In this document: positions 1-10,771 of the stretch, one piece after another
Layout of the letters: every line of letters begins with the position of its first letter
How positions within the stretch are numbered: position 1 is the stretch's first letter
NCBI GenBank assembly: GCA_034766995.1
Contig: CM068314.1
Coordinates: forward strand, 12,282,701 to 12,346,700
Origin: Acanthacorydalis orientalis
Taxonomy: Eukaryota > Arthropoda > Insecta > Megaloptera > Corydalidae
Direction: 5' to 3'
DNA: 64,000 nucleotides
Notes under the pieces: model-generated
What the model was told of the DNA's origin: nothing
Database searches by the model: none
Seen by the model: only the letters and a program-made list of their open reading frames with translations
Program-made: the position numbers and the translations under genes

Positions 1-568
1 TTGGTAGAGGTTAGGAATTTAACTACTCACAAATTTAATACTGTAAATAAGATTTAATTTAACATTTTATGTGTTTACAACTTTATTTTGAATTCGACAA
101 CTTTCTTTATTTTCAAGTCTTTATTTCGATTAATAAAAATATTTTTTTTAACTGGTACATGCGTCTTTATACTAGATACATAAAAATCGCTATTCTTTTT
201 ACATCAATCTAATATTTTTATAATAATTATTTTCTTTCTTACAGTAATTAAACTAAATATTTTAATTTTTAATACGAGTTATTAATAAAATTAAGATTTT
301 CTCTATAAGAATTGCCCCTATTTGTCAAGAGATAATATTAAACTTTTAATAACTGTATGAATAAGGTTGTTTATGGCAATAAATTTGATATATATTTTAA
401 ATTTAAAAAGTTATTTCAATTATTTAATTGCTTTGAAGTGACCAAAAATTCGATAAGCGCATTACATAGTTTCGAATTACATTTGTATAAAAATAACACA
501 TTTGTACGTGATTATTGTCAGTAATAATTTCGTAATAAAAAATACGCAAAAGCTTTTGAAACGATGTG
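1..568. other. A+T-rich intergenic or intronic sequence
   Basis: No gene, repeat boundary or motif was recognised here. The sequence is A+T-rich with short homopolymer runs and no credible open frame. Confidence 0.6.
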
Positions 569-573
569 ATATA

Positions 574-621
<48 letters not shown>

Positions 622-622
622 C

Positions 623-657
<35 letters not shown>
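569..657. repeat. (TA)n microsatellite, interrupted
   Basis: An alternating TA tract with a few TACATA interruptions. Open frames crossing it translate to Ile-Tyr repeats and are not genes. Confidence 0.95.
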
Positions 658-689
658 AAGATTTTACATATAGGCAATAATATAAACTC

Positions 690-1010
690 AGCAGAGAAAT
701 CACGTAATGCACGATCCATTACCCTAATTCGGAAACATTGCGGTCGTGGTGCGTGGCGAAGGCGCGAGTAGGTATGCATAAATGACAAGTGCTGGTGCCC
801 ATGGGCCTGTGTGTGATTCGATGATACTCTGAATGTTTCATTATTCGTGCACACACGCGCACAGAAACTCAAGCTCATGCAGCAGGTACTTACAGATCTA
901 CACAATACGCTGTAGAGGTGACCTGTATATAACTTACATGTACATTGTACGTTCTGTGGTCAACATTCAAGCTCAAGCGATGTGTATACTGGCTTCTAGA
1001 ATAATAACCT
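690..1010. other. GC-richer island, candidate non-coding element
   Basis: The sequence between two microsatellites has visibly more G+C and CpG than its flanks (for example around 740-770 and 840-870). A minus-strand frame is open across it but continues into the (TA)n tract as Ile-Tyr repeats and matches no family I know. I see no splice-bounded exon. A conserved regulatory element is possible, inferred from composition only. Confidence 0.3.
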
Positions 1011-1074
1011 TACGGTCATTATATTATTTATTTGCAAATATGATTAAACCTTTATACATACACATGTACGCTTG

Positions 1075-1079
1075 TATAT

Positions 1080-1137
<58 letters not shown>

Positions 1138-1138
1138 A
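1075..1138. repeat. Compound (CA)n(TA)n(TG)n microsatellite
   Basis: About 1080-1093 is CA repeat, then TA to about 1119, then TG to about 1137. The whole tract is close to its own reverse complement and could form a hairpin or cruciform. Confidence 0.95.
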
Positions 1139-1139
1139 C

Positions 1140-1994
1140 GGATGTGTGTATGTCTACATGTCTATATAAAAGGATTTTTGAAATGAGAAGAGCGGATGAT
1201 GCAGTTATTTATAAGTATAACTTTAATTTCAAATATTAAAGATGGATGTTATTTATTTTAGTAGGAAGTTAAGCATGATTGTTATTTGTTCACATAGATA
1301 ATCTGTACAACGAAAGAAACGATTTTGAATATATGAGCTATATTTAAAAATTTGGAGATTTGTGAAAAAAAATTGTCTATAATTGTTACAAAAATGTTAA
1401 ATAATTATCATTTTAACAAACGAATATAAATTACTAAAATGATATAAAGAAGAAAAATAATGTTCATGTATCGTTTTTAATAGAAAGTTATATTTTAATC
1501 AGCGTGTAATACAGTTTCGGTAATCTGGTTGAATTTACTTTCACAGGTTAATTTTTTAATGATTCTACATATTACAAAAATATTTTCTGATCAAAAAAGT
1601 TCAATAATTGTTTAGAAAGTATGGGCGATGAGAATAAAAGCAAACTAATGCTGTAGAGTAGAAGACGAAAGAGAAGATTATGTCGAAACGTCACTATCGA
1701 TGATTATAATTTCGAAGTTGTAAACAATTTTACATATCTTGGCCCAAACATCACCAGTAAAAATGAGGAATCTATATCTTAATGTTCTGAAATTTATAAA
1801 GTTGTTATCGAAACGTGCTTTAGTTAATAATTAGTAATAACCAATTATTGTACATTTTGAAAAAATAATTTATGTAGTTTGTAGTATGAGTGAAAAAATC
1901 ATTTGTGTAATGAAATTGTATATTTTACATACACATTTTTTTTCAAACAATTTCATTTTATTAATCATATTATTAGTTATTTATATGATATATA
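1140..1994. other. A+T-rich sequence without recognised features
   Basis: No coding potential or repeat ends were seen. The slightly G-richer patch at about 1610-1770 has no recognisable content. Confidence 0.5.
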
Positions 1995-2545
1995 TTAGGT
2001 TGGTAGGGAAATAATTGCAGTTTTTATTTTCTGACTTCTAACCTGAATTTTTTTTAATGAAAGTGTCATTTCATCGTGTTTATGTTAATTTGATTTTAAA
2101 GTGCATTTTTCGGTCTACATTTTGTTAATATCGAATTTGGTTTTATTATTAATTTTGCTTCAAATTATGTTATTGAATTAAAAATAGAAAATAAGCAAAA
2201 AAGGGTTAACTTTTGTACGATTTTAAAACGGGTAGTAAAGCAGCAGAAACTGGTCGTAAATTAGACGATGATTTTAGTGTGGGTATTGTTAAGGAACGTG
2301 CGGTGTAATGGTGGTCCCAAAAATTTCATACTAGGGACAAGAGTGTTGAAGATGAAGAAGGTTACAGGCGTCCTTCTTCAGTTCACAACGATTAACTGAA
2401 GGCGTTATTTGACACGAAAACACGCACAGCGTATACAAAAATTTGTATGAACAATTTCAAATTCATATTCATTTTTGTATAACATATACAAAAATTTATA
2501 TTAATTCGAAGGTCATAAACCGCAATTATTTTTATAACAACTTAA
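1995..2545 (+). mobile_element. Deleted mariner element (Hsmar1/cecropia-like ends)
   Basis: The left end begins TTAGGTTGGTAGGGAAATAA and the right end finishes with a matching inverted copy (ccgcaattattttt...caacttaa). TA dinucleotides sit immediately outside both ends (1993-1994 and 2546-2547), the mariner target-site duplication. A full mariner is about 1.3 kb. This copy is 551 bp and keeps only the 5' UTR, part of the DNA-binding region and the 3' terminus. The whole catalytic domain is missing. A second copy lies at 52768-53329 with a different internal breakpoint. The terminal sequence resembles the Hsmar1 type; the subfamily assignment is from memory of those ends. Confidence 0.9.
2190..2440 (+). 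pseudogene. Mariner transposase N-terminal (HTH) remnant
   Basis: The translation contains recognisable mariner helix-turn-helix text. KAAETGRKLDDDF and GIVKERAV are followed by a stop, then WWSQKFHTRDKSVEDEE, then RRPSSVHND with a stop before LKAL. In intact relatives this region binds the terminal inverted repeats. Here it has in-frame stops and runs into unrelated A+T-rich DNA before any catalytic aspartate, so it cannot encode a transposase. The homologous stretch in the 52957-53260 copy is less broken, which supports the alignment. Family knowledge: these residues lie in the paired-like DNA-binding domain of Tc1/mariner proteins. Confidence 0.8.
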
Positions 2546-4359
2546 TAAAATATATAGAAAAATACTAAAATATTATTCAGATATTTAAAAATAGTTTATA
2601 TTAAAAATATATTTATTATTTTGTTTATCAGAATAAGTTTGAGATTCGTACAAAAATGTATCAAAAAAATTTCGTTTAAAAAATATTTTTTTCATTAGTT
2701 TTTTCAACAAAAAAGTATATAAAGTTGACATTTTCTCGCATTTTACTCGAAAAGATATTTGTGTCATTTTGTAGTACAGAATACTATACTAATAATTTAA
2801 TGTTGGTCGATTTTTATTTCACAGAAAATTGTACGTTACAGTAACTAGTTTACAGACGTAAATGTGGAAATGCTCGTCGAAAATACACAAAAATTTAATA
2901 ATAAATGAGCGTACTTACTTTTTAGACTACGTATTTGGTAGAACCGTATATTTATTTAATATTAATAAATAAGAAACTTCATCAAAAATGTATATCGACA
3001 AAGTTTCAAGCCAACAGAGGCCAATATAATATATTAAAAAGAGTTGTGAAAACAAGGTAAGAATTTTTTCTTCGATACGCTGAAATAATATATGAAATGA
3101 AAAATATTATCGATGAGATATAACAGAAATAAAAAAAAAATAAATTGTGCGAATCGAAAGTATAAGTTATCAGTTATTTTATTTATTATAGTTTAAAATA
3201 AAAATATCTATTTAATTCTATAAAAATCTATTTAATTTAGAAATTAAATTACAATTAAGAGTTATAAAAAAATCTTGTAAATGTATATGAAACTTTATAA
3301 AAAATAAGAATGCAAAGATGTATTTACTGAAATTTATAGACAACAAGAAAGATTATCTATTTAGTTAATTTAGTAATTGGTAATTTGTATACTAGGAATG
3401 TGTTCGCAAATGAATCATTAAATTATTATTATACGTCATGAGCGCATAATTGAATGTGAACATGCTTATTGTCGAAATAGTCAATATGCCAATTATCTGC
3501 CTACTTGTTAGCAAGCAATAACACATTAATAGAGCATTGTCACGCCTCCTCATGAATATATGAGGTAAAATGTAATAGTTATGTCTCCGCACGAAAATTT
3601 AATATATATTATATATATAATAATTCCTTGATGATATATTTCTATCTCAATTTACAATTCCAAGCAGTTGATTACTACATATTCATAAATGATACATTTA
3701 CCTCATCTTTAATATTTTCTTTAAATACATTGAAGGTAGAAAATATTTCCATGATTGTTAGTATTATATTTGTTATACAGTTATTTTTTATTTATTTAAT
3801 AATATTAGATCTTTATTCGGTCTATACAATATTTTTAAGAATAAATATTTCATTAAAATGATTAAATCGTAACATATAATAATTATCAGGAATGAAATGT
3901 GATAACATTTCAGAGTATTCGCAAACTGAATAACTATGAGTATTTTATTAGTTATTTAATTTAGTTGTTTAATTAAATTTAGTTTGTATTATTATAATTC
4001 ATTGAACTCACATGTATAATAATGTGTTACAAACATATTAAACCGATATTTAAATACGCTCGTACTAAATATAAATCAATATCATTCGATGAAATTAGCA
4101 AAAGAACCAAAATTGGATAAAGAATTAATCGGATAATTTTTAAATATGAGATGTTTCCGAATACAGAAATTATGTATTTTTTAAAAGAACGTTCGTATTA
4201 TTTAGTTTTGTTTATTCAAACAAAGATTATAACTAATCATTTTTGATTATGGTTTATGTTCACTTGATCGGATTATTTCCTGACTATTGATGAACAGAAA
4301 TTTCTTAATATTTTTCATTATAAATTGGTTTTTATTTTTTAAATTTAAATATAAATGGA
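2546..4359. other. A+T-rich sequence without recognised features
   Basis: Three short open frames occur (about 2585-2767, 3392-3592 and 3628-3861). Their products are low-complexity, rich in F, I, K, N and Y, with no domain. I regard them as chance. No repeat ends were found. Confidence 0.5.
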
Positions 4360-4625
4360 TTTAAATTTATAATCGTATGTTTGTATATTTGTGATCTTGT
4401 TGATATTTTGTACTGGTGGTCTTCATCATTTGAATCAGTTAAGTGTTTGTTCTTCAATTCCTATCCTTAAATGTTCCATCCTCAAATAAATGTTGAAGAG
4501 TATTCAATATTATAATCTACCTATATATTTAAACATTCTGAAACTAGTAGTGTAGAAAAAAACACTTAGCTGATCCAGATAGACGGAGAATGTCAGTATA
4601 ACGCAAATGGATTTATTTGAGAATT
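4360..4625. repeat. Fold-back interspersed repeat, copy A
   Basis: The left arm (4360-4440: TTTATAATCGTATGTTTG, then TACTGGTGGTCTTCATCATT) aligns with the left arm of the repeat at 52404-52653 (GTATGTTTT, then TCCTGGCGATCTTCGTCCTT). The right part carries CTGAAACTAGT at 4538-4548, the inverted form of the ACTAGTTTCGG core of the other copies. The ends are approximate and no open frame is present. It is probably an old non-autonomous transposon. Confidence 0.5.
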
Positions 4626-4678
4626 ATTATTTTTTTATTTTAATAATTTATTATAGTTGACAATATATTTTAAACATA

Positions 4679-5576
4679 TTGGGTTGATGTATAAGTTCGT
4701 AGAGTTTTTATTAAATTTATAATTTATTTTTTAAATAAACAAACTGCATAAACTAATCAATAATATATTATCCTCCATTGTTTACGATATCTTCTCAACG
4801 TTTGGGAAGATTTTCAATTTCACGCCCGAATAAATTCAGAAATTTGGAGCTGAAGAAGTCATTAAGCCGATTTTGAAGAGCAGCGTCGTTATTAAAGGAG
4901 ATTCCTCCGAGGTTGTTGGATAGAGAGTGGAAAAGATGAAAATCGAATGGAGTAAAATCAAAAGAATAGGAAGAAGTAGAATGACTTCTCAAAGAAGCTC
5001 TTCACTAGCCTCCTTTTTAATGTTAGTAAAATGTGAACGGACATTATCATGCTGAAAAATCACTTTATGGCGTTTTCCAGGTCGTTTTTTTTCTAAATTT
5101 TGGCCTCAAGACAAAGGAGTTGTTGGCAATAAACCTCGGTAGTATTTATTGACGTGGATCATCGAGAATTGGAGCGTTTAAACGGTCTTCAACAAAGTCG
5201 GATAGTCTTCCTTAACGTGAAGAAACTTTCATGTCAAAATGGCCTTCTATGAAACGAGAAAACCATTTTCGCTTCATACTTTCCTCGACGGCGTTCTCCT
5301 CGTAAACGTCACAAATGGTTCTAGCTGCCTCTGATGCCTTTAACCCCTGGGTTAAAATCTAATAAAAGATTGTGTCGGAAATGTTCGTTTTTTTAGACTT
5401 GGCACTTCATTTTTCTTAGCTAACCGTTAACACAAACTTTCTACAAATTGAAAATTCAAAAAGTATTAAATAAAAAAATAATATTAAAATGATATTAACA
5501 TTTATCAAACAGATTTCTTTTCAAAGCACTGTTCCCTTGGAAAACAAAAACGCTATGAACTTATATATCAATCCAA
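4679..5576 (-). mobile_element. Internally deleted mariner element (irritans-like)
   Basis: The terminal inverted repeats are TTGGGTTGATGTATAAGTTC at the left and, inverted, TTGGATTGATATATAAGTTC at the right. TA lies outside each end (4677-4678 and 5577-5578). The 898-bp element is shorter than the usual 1.25-1.3 kb. Reading the minus strand from the right end gives an HTH region, then a jump to the second catalytic-aspartate region, then the C-terminus. An internal deletion has therefore removed the first catalytic aspartate. The TIR sequence is unrelated to the TTAGGTTGG mariners in this window, so this is a second lineage. Confidence 0.9.
4786..5415 (-). pseudogene. Mariner transposase remnant with deletion and stops
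   Basis: From about 5415 downward the frame reads EHFRHNLLLDFNPGVKASEA, then ARTICDVYEENAVEES and KRKWFSRFIEGHF, the mariner HTH region. It continues with VEDRLNAPILDDPRQ to a stop. After the deletion another frame gives KRHKVIFQHDNVRSH, which matches the family HDNARPH motif holding the second catalytic Asp. A further frame near 4890-4990 gives DFTPFDFHLFHSL, matching the DLAPSDYHLF motif with the third Asp, and GREIENLPKR, the usual mariner C-terminus. The first catalytic Asp block is absent, several stops and frameshifts occur, and no functional protein is possible. Confidence 0.85.
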
Positions 5577-6770
5577 TACGTTTTTAGTACTAATTAAATA
5601 TGATAATCTTTGTAACACCTAGAGCTAAAGGAATATTTAACATAAAGAATATTTTTTTACATATCAACTAACACTATAAAGTATATTATTCTTTTATTAA
5701 CACATTGGTGCGTTTTTCAATGGAAAACGTTACAATTATCATAGTTTTTGATATTATAACTAAAATACCTATCGTTCTGAGGATGATATGGCATAGTCAT
5801 CGAAATCATAAATGGTTATTGAACATTTTTGATTAATATTATTTTGTAGCGGTAAAAAATATTATCTTGGGGTTGCTTAAAAATGTTGCTATTTTTAAGC
5901 ATCGCATAAAATCTCAGTTTAGGATCATTTTATCCTGTCCGGTTTTAAATCATGCACTTTTAACCAAAATGTGTCTTTCTTCACTTGAATTCTTAGCACT
6001 ATTTTATCCGAACATATTTGCGTTATACAGTTGTTTGTACAGTTTTCAGTATGGTTGATCAGAAACATTTCGTTTGAAATCAACCAATGCATTCTCGTGT
6101 TTCATTCGGTTCATTGAAACATGAGTGACATCACATGTGTTTACACGTGTAAAATCAAACTTGAGTTGATTTTATTCGTTTGAGTCTTTATGATTGATTT
6201 TTGTTCATACACCCTCGTATTACTCGCATGATTTGAAACCGTATGTGAAAAATTGCCACTAAAACCGAGAGAGTACGAAGCCTTTTGAAGTGCAGGCATA
6301 GAAAATCTATTTAACTTCGTTCTTTTTTAAAAAATCAGGTTTTTAATCTTCTAATTGTTTTCTGTTGTTTGTATCCGATTTGTTATTGATTTAAAAACTT
6401 TTCCTTCCTTGGTCTTGTTTATATTGTTCAAAGTTAACTGATTTACTTTTGATTGTAGCATGATTTCTATACACTAATTTGTGTTTTTTTTGTTTATATT
6501 CTATTTTGGATTTTATTTCTGTATATTTTTATAAAATTTTTATTACATTACTGTAAAATCATTGTCTGTTTTTTTATATTTTTCATTATCGAAATACAAA
6601 TAAACAATCTGTTTTTGATTAACTATGAAAACCGTTCAAAATCCAAAATTAAATTCGAAATTTCAACATGCATAAATCTTATGAAAACAAATTAGTAAAC
6701 AGTTAAGAAACTGTACATTCTTGAGATCAAAATAAAAGATGAAAAACACGAAATAACGTGTAAATGTATT
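5577..6770. other. Mixed A+T-rich stretch with possible transposon end and E-box palindrome
   Basis: At 5697 the text TTAACACATTGGTGCG resembles a piggyBac-type left end at a TTAA site, but no matching right end was found. At 6140-6153 the 14-mer TTTACACGTGTAAA is a perfect palindrome centred on the E-box CACGTG. The frame open at 5867-6058 has no recognisable domain. Confidence 0.35.
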
Positions 6771-6774
6771 ACGT

Positions 6775-7377
6775 CGTTACAAATGTGGGCAAGTCGCTCT
6801 TCGTCCATTATTTCCATGAGGTTGTTCCACTCCTTTCTCCTGGCCTCTATCCATTCAACCACATCTTACATGCCACATTTTCCTATTATATCTTTATTTA
6901 TTAGATGGTCCAGAAATGATAATCCTGAGATGGATCTTAAGATCTTCATTTCTACAGTCCTGACCTTTCATTTTGTTTCGGCAGTCTCCGCTCTTGTTTC
7001 TACTGCGTATGGCAGGACTGAGTGTAATCACTTTGTATATTCTAATTTTACAGCCTTGGCGTATCTACTTGTTCCGCCAAATAGTGTTTCTTAAGTGACA
7101 TTCTACTTGAGCTGCTTTCGTTAGTTTCTGTCAGACTTCTCGATGTAAATCCTTGTTGCTCGTCATTTCTGAGCCTAGGTATTTGAAGGACATAACGTCT
7201 CACCATACTACCGTCAATTTTTAATTTCCACTTAATCGGGTTCTTAGCAATCAGCATTACTTTGTTCTTTACAGCAATTTCCATATTCTACTTTTTTCAG
7301 TCAGATTGAATTGGTACAGTAGTAGTTGAAGGTTGTCTTCATTGTTGGCCTGCTGAACTGCATTGTCAGCGAAACAT
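6775..7377 (-). mobile_element. RTE-like non-LTR retrotransposon fragment (RT C-terminal part)
   Basis: Minus-strand translation gives successive pieces of an insect non-LTR reverse transcriptase and its C-terminal region. CFADNAVQQANNEDNLQLLL is a decayed FADD catalytic box at 7362-7373. KVMLIAKNPIKWKLKIDG follows it near 7200-7260. YAVETRAETAETK lies near 6970-7009, then RTVEMKILRSISGL, and RRKEWNNLM near 6815. The order is correct for one element, but stops and frameshifts separate the pieces and the second catalytic Asp has become Asn. The left break is unclear. On the right it abuts a (TA)n tract. The clade name is from remembered family sequences; any insect non-LTR clade sharing the YAxETRAET motif would fit. 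Confidence 0.8.
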
Positions 7378-7445
7378 AATATATATATATATATATATAC
7401 ATATAGTACAGTATAGTATATATATATATATATATATATATATAG

Positions 7446-7497
<52 letters not shown>
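7378..7497. repeat. (TA)n microsatellite, interrupted
   Basis: Long TA repeat with short TAGTACAGTATAG and TAGC interruptions. It starts exactly where the retrotransposon fragment stops. Confidence 0.95.
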
Positions 7498-7719
7498 CTT
7501 AGGAAATAATGAATTTGTGTAAAAAATATGTCAATATTTTGATCATTTAAAATAAAATGTCTGTACAGATTTTTTATCAAATTATATAATACAAAATACG
7601 AGTATATATTACATAATTTCGTAAAGTGATTAATAAGTAATATTTTACTAAAAATTCTGTAGGCGAAGTATTGTAAAACACAGTCACCATTTATAACATA
7701 AAATTAAAAGCTTATTGTT

Positions 7720-8010
7720 GCCGTACGAAAGAATGGAGCCCCCCGTGTGTTAACAAGCTTTTGGAGAGCTTTCGAAAAGTTCATTCATTGGACATAGTAG
7801 ACGGACAGACCGCACGACAGTTTTGTTTGTTTACAGAAAGACTAGAGAAAAGAGATCGTACCGCCCGTCACCTCTCAATCCCACTTTCCTGATTTACAGT
7901 AAGAAACAATGGCGAAAGTAGGTATAGGCACAAAGGTGTATAGAAGGTTTCCAGACAAAAGAGATGTCGGTTTTATCAGATAAATATATTTTTTTAGTCT
8001 TGAAACGAGC
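7720..8010. other. GC-richer island, candidate non-coding element
   Basis: The stretch includes a run of C (ggagccccccgtg near 7737) and several CpGs. No long open frame and no recognised motif. The words at 7860-7871 resemble the conserved 3' end of small-subunit rRNA, but the flanks do not match, so it is not called as rRNA. Confidence 0.3.
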
Positions 8011-8039
8011 ATTTACGTTGTGTACTTTATTATTTGACA

Positions 8040-8736
8040 ACTGTACAAGAAAGGAGTCTTAAATATTATAATGTAGGCTTCGTATTTATTGTCATCATCG
8101 TGATTGGTCTCCACGAAGCAGATTGGAAGAAACAGTACACGTTTAAACAATGAACTTATTTTGTTATATTCAAGTTAAGCATAAAAACATGTTTTGTTTA
8201 ACAGTTTATACATGGAATATATTAAAATAATTATGGTAAATCACAACAGACTGTATATTAAATCTTTCAATTAAAAATGAATATTTTTTTTTAATACAAA
8301 TATATAATTATTTTTTCATTTAATAACGAATATCAAAAATTAAAGTCAAGTAATTCAATAAAACTCGTTAAAAACAATGTTTCTTCAAGATAAGATTTGC
8401 TTAATCTCAGAAATTTAGTCTGAACTAGATTATATATTTTTACTGAAATCAAACGAAATATAAGAACAGATTTAGTTAAAATTTTCTTTCTAATTTTAGT
8501 AAAATTGAAAGATATAAAGCTCTATCATCTTTCTATATAATAAATGATTATATAGTTTTGGGACTATAATTCAGTTTCAATTCTTGTTCTTAATTTTGAA
8601 AGATTTTTTGTTACTAAAGGAAGTAAAAAATTATAGACAAATAAATGAAGAAAAAGTAGAATAAAACTAATGAATGATTGATATATAATTAACTTAAGTA
8701 GGAAAATAAAATTCGGAACAACAAAAGCGATTATTA
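8040..8736. other. A+T-rich sequence without recognised features
   Basis: No coding potential, repeat ends or clear motifs were seen. Confidence 0.5.
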
Positions 8737-8759
8737 TCTCTCTCTCTCTATATATATAT

Positions 8760-8803
<44 letters not shown>
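8737..8803. repeat. Compound (TC)n(TA)n microsatellite
   Basis: TC repeat at 8737-8749 passes directly into TA repeat. Confidence 0.95.
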
Positions 8804-8808
<5 letters not shown>

Positions 8809-8984
8809 ATGAGTTTTATACATGTTAATAAAAATGTGCAAGTATCTGAGTATAAACTCACACTGGATTTTTAACTGCAAGAATGAAGTTACTAAAAGAC
8901 GATCAATGTAATCGAGTCCACAATTTCCTTTTCTCCGTTTCAAATTAAATGAAATTCGTTCAAGTGGAAATTTTCTTTGTAAGA

Positions 8985-9125
8985 CTTGAGACTATACGCA
9001 CTCACGCATTATTTTATTGAACTCGGCTATCTTTGTGAGTGACAGTGAAATAACTCCGTATCGGTTAACTGTTTTTTGTCGCCACATATGTCAACTGTAG
9101 TTTCACGACGAGTATTTATTTTTAT
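8985..9125. other. Small GC-richer island
   Basis: About 140 bp with balanced composition and CpGs (cgcactcacgc, ccgtatcggtt, cacgacgag) inside A+T-rich DNA. No open frame. Candidate conserved non-coding element by composition only. Confidence 0.25.
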
Positions 9126-9349
9126 TTTATATATTTTTTGAAGCTTGAATTTCGATTCCGTTTCGTTATTTTATTTGATGTTTTTGAAAACATCTGTATA
9201 CTCAATATATTAATTTTGCACTTCGTATCAAATATTAACTCTTATCGATTCTTTTATAAAAACACATTACTTTTTGAGTTAAAATGTAATAAATATTTAA
9301 AATGAAAAACTACGGTTTTTATAACGAAATTTACACCCACAAACACCTA

Positions 9350-9370
9350 TACATACATATATATATATAT

Positions 9371-9426
<56 letters not shown>

Positions 9427-9427
9427 A
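9350..9427. repeat. (TA)n microsatellite with 5' CA-rich lead
   Basis: ACATACATA and ACACA text on the left runs into a pure TA tract. Confidence 0.95.
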
Positions 9428-9429
9428 TT

Positions 9430-10072
9430 GAATTAAAAGACTATTTCGAAACATAATGGATTATTTTAAATATTTAGTAGAATGGGCATCTTAACGGAGC
9501 TTGTAAGTTCGTGTTGCGGTTTCATGGATTCGAATAGTGTTATAATAACGGATGTTTGTTTTTGTTCCCAGACAATGAAATACAGCACAAAGGCAATGTT
9601 ATGTTACAATGTAAATGTTAAATACGGTATAAATCGACAACAATCAGTACATTTAGTATGATTTATTGATTTGTAACTCTTTGGAGTACAAGGAAATTTA
9701 TGTCAATTACAAGCAATTATTAATATTAATAATCCAAATCAAGGGTTTATGCATTTATTATATTTAATATTTTTACTATTATTTATTAAAGAAAATATAA
9801 TAATGTAGACACTATAAAATATATATTATAAATTATTAATTTTTATCAGTTATTTTTTCAATTATTTTTCCAGATATAAATATTTTCTGAAAAAATTAAA
9901 AAAAATTTAAAAAATATTAATATGTTTTTCTGTTTAATATTTATTAAATTTTATTTGAAAAAATATTTCTTTATGTGAAAAAATTATGCATAAAAATGAG
10001 AAAAAATTAATGGAATCTGAAATAAAAATAGATAACTGATTAATCACTAATATTTTCTTAAGCATTACAAGT
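9430..10072. other. A+T-rich sequence with a small GC-richer patch
   Basis: About 9480-9610 is richer in G+C, without an open frame. The rest is A+T-rich with no feature seen. Confidence 0.4.
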
Positions 10073-10771
10073 TTAAGGGGTTTGCATAAGTTTAAAATCT
10101 TGAAAAATCGATTTTCTTATATATTATTATGGCCTAAAGTCTTAAGTTTTATTATCAGAGAATTTTTATCGAAATACTGAGAATTTCCTGAGATATAGTG
10201 ATTTAAGTGGAGGCAGTTCGTAGAGGGACGGGGCTTTACCCGAGCGCGTTCGTTCGTTATTCTCGAAAATATTATTTTTAAAACGGTGTACATCATCTCA
10301 AAAACTGTTCAACCGCTTGAAATTTTGACTGAACATTATTAATAACATTCTCTATCGTGTGACTGGATGATTTTTTGATATGATTTTCCATTTGTTAAAA
10401 ATAGACAATTATGTGAATCAAAAATCGACCTTTTTTCAAACGGCTGCCATTTTTGCAATTTTCAAAATTTCAAAAAAGCCATACTAGAATTCTTACATTG
10501 TAATATAAGTAGATAATTCCGTTTTTGATGTCAGATTAACGCAGTTGCTCAAATCGTGTACATCCATTGGCCATGCAGCAGATGCAGTTCTTTAATTTAT
10601 TTATTATATCTTCATAGTTTGTAAAAAAATCAACAAAAAAATTAAAGAAGCTTGTTAAGGATATATACTTAATGTATACAAAATTTCAAATCTATCACAT
10701 TATCTATTACATCAAAAAAAATATTAAAATCGTACTACTTTTCGAACGGAAAACTTATGCAAGTCCCTTAA
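10073..10771. mobile_element. Non-autonomous DNA transposon with TTAA ends
   Basis: The left end reads TTAAGGGG followed by TTTGCATAAGTTT. The right end, inverted, reads TTAAGGGA followed by CTTGCATAAGTTTT, giving terminal inverted repeats of about 22 bp. TTAA at both outer edges (10073-10076 and 10768-10771) fits a TTAA-type target duplication, as in piggyBac, but the internal sequence is not piggyBac transposase. The body is about 690 bp, non-coding, with a GC-richer centre near 10200-10260. A MITE-like element mobilised in trans is the simplest reading; the superfamily is open. Confidence 0.75.

Noticed and set aside
424..1186. Open frames made of Ile-Tyr or Cys-Val repeats (also near 13063-13275, 14540-14824, 22234-22506 and 34630-34815)
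   Set aside because: They are translations of (TA)n and (TG)n microsatellites that run on into unrelated sequence; no gene evidence.
1995..2003. Insect telomeric TTAGG repeat
   Set aside because: TTAGG occurs once, as the first bases of mariner terminal repeats; there is no tandem array.
7860..7871. ACCGCCCGTCAC resembles the conserved 3' end of small-subunit rRNA
   Set aside because: Only 12 bases agree; the conserved sequence expected after it (AAGTCGTAAC) is absent and no rRNA text surrounds it.
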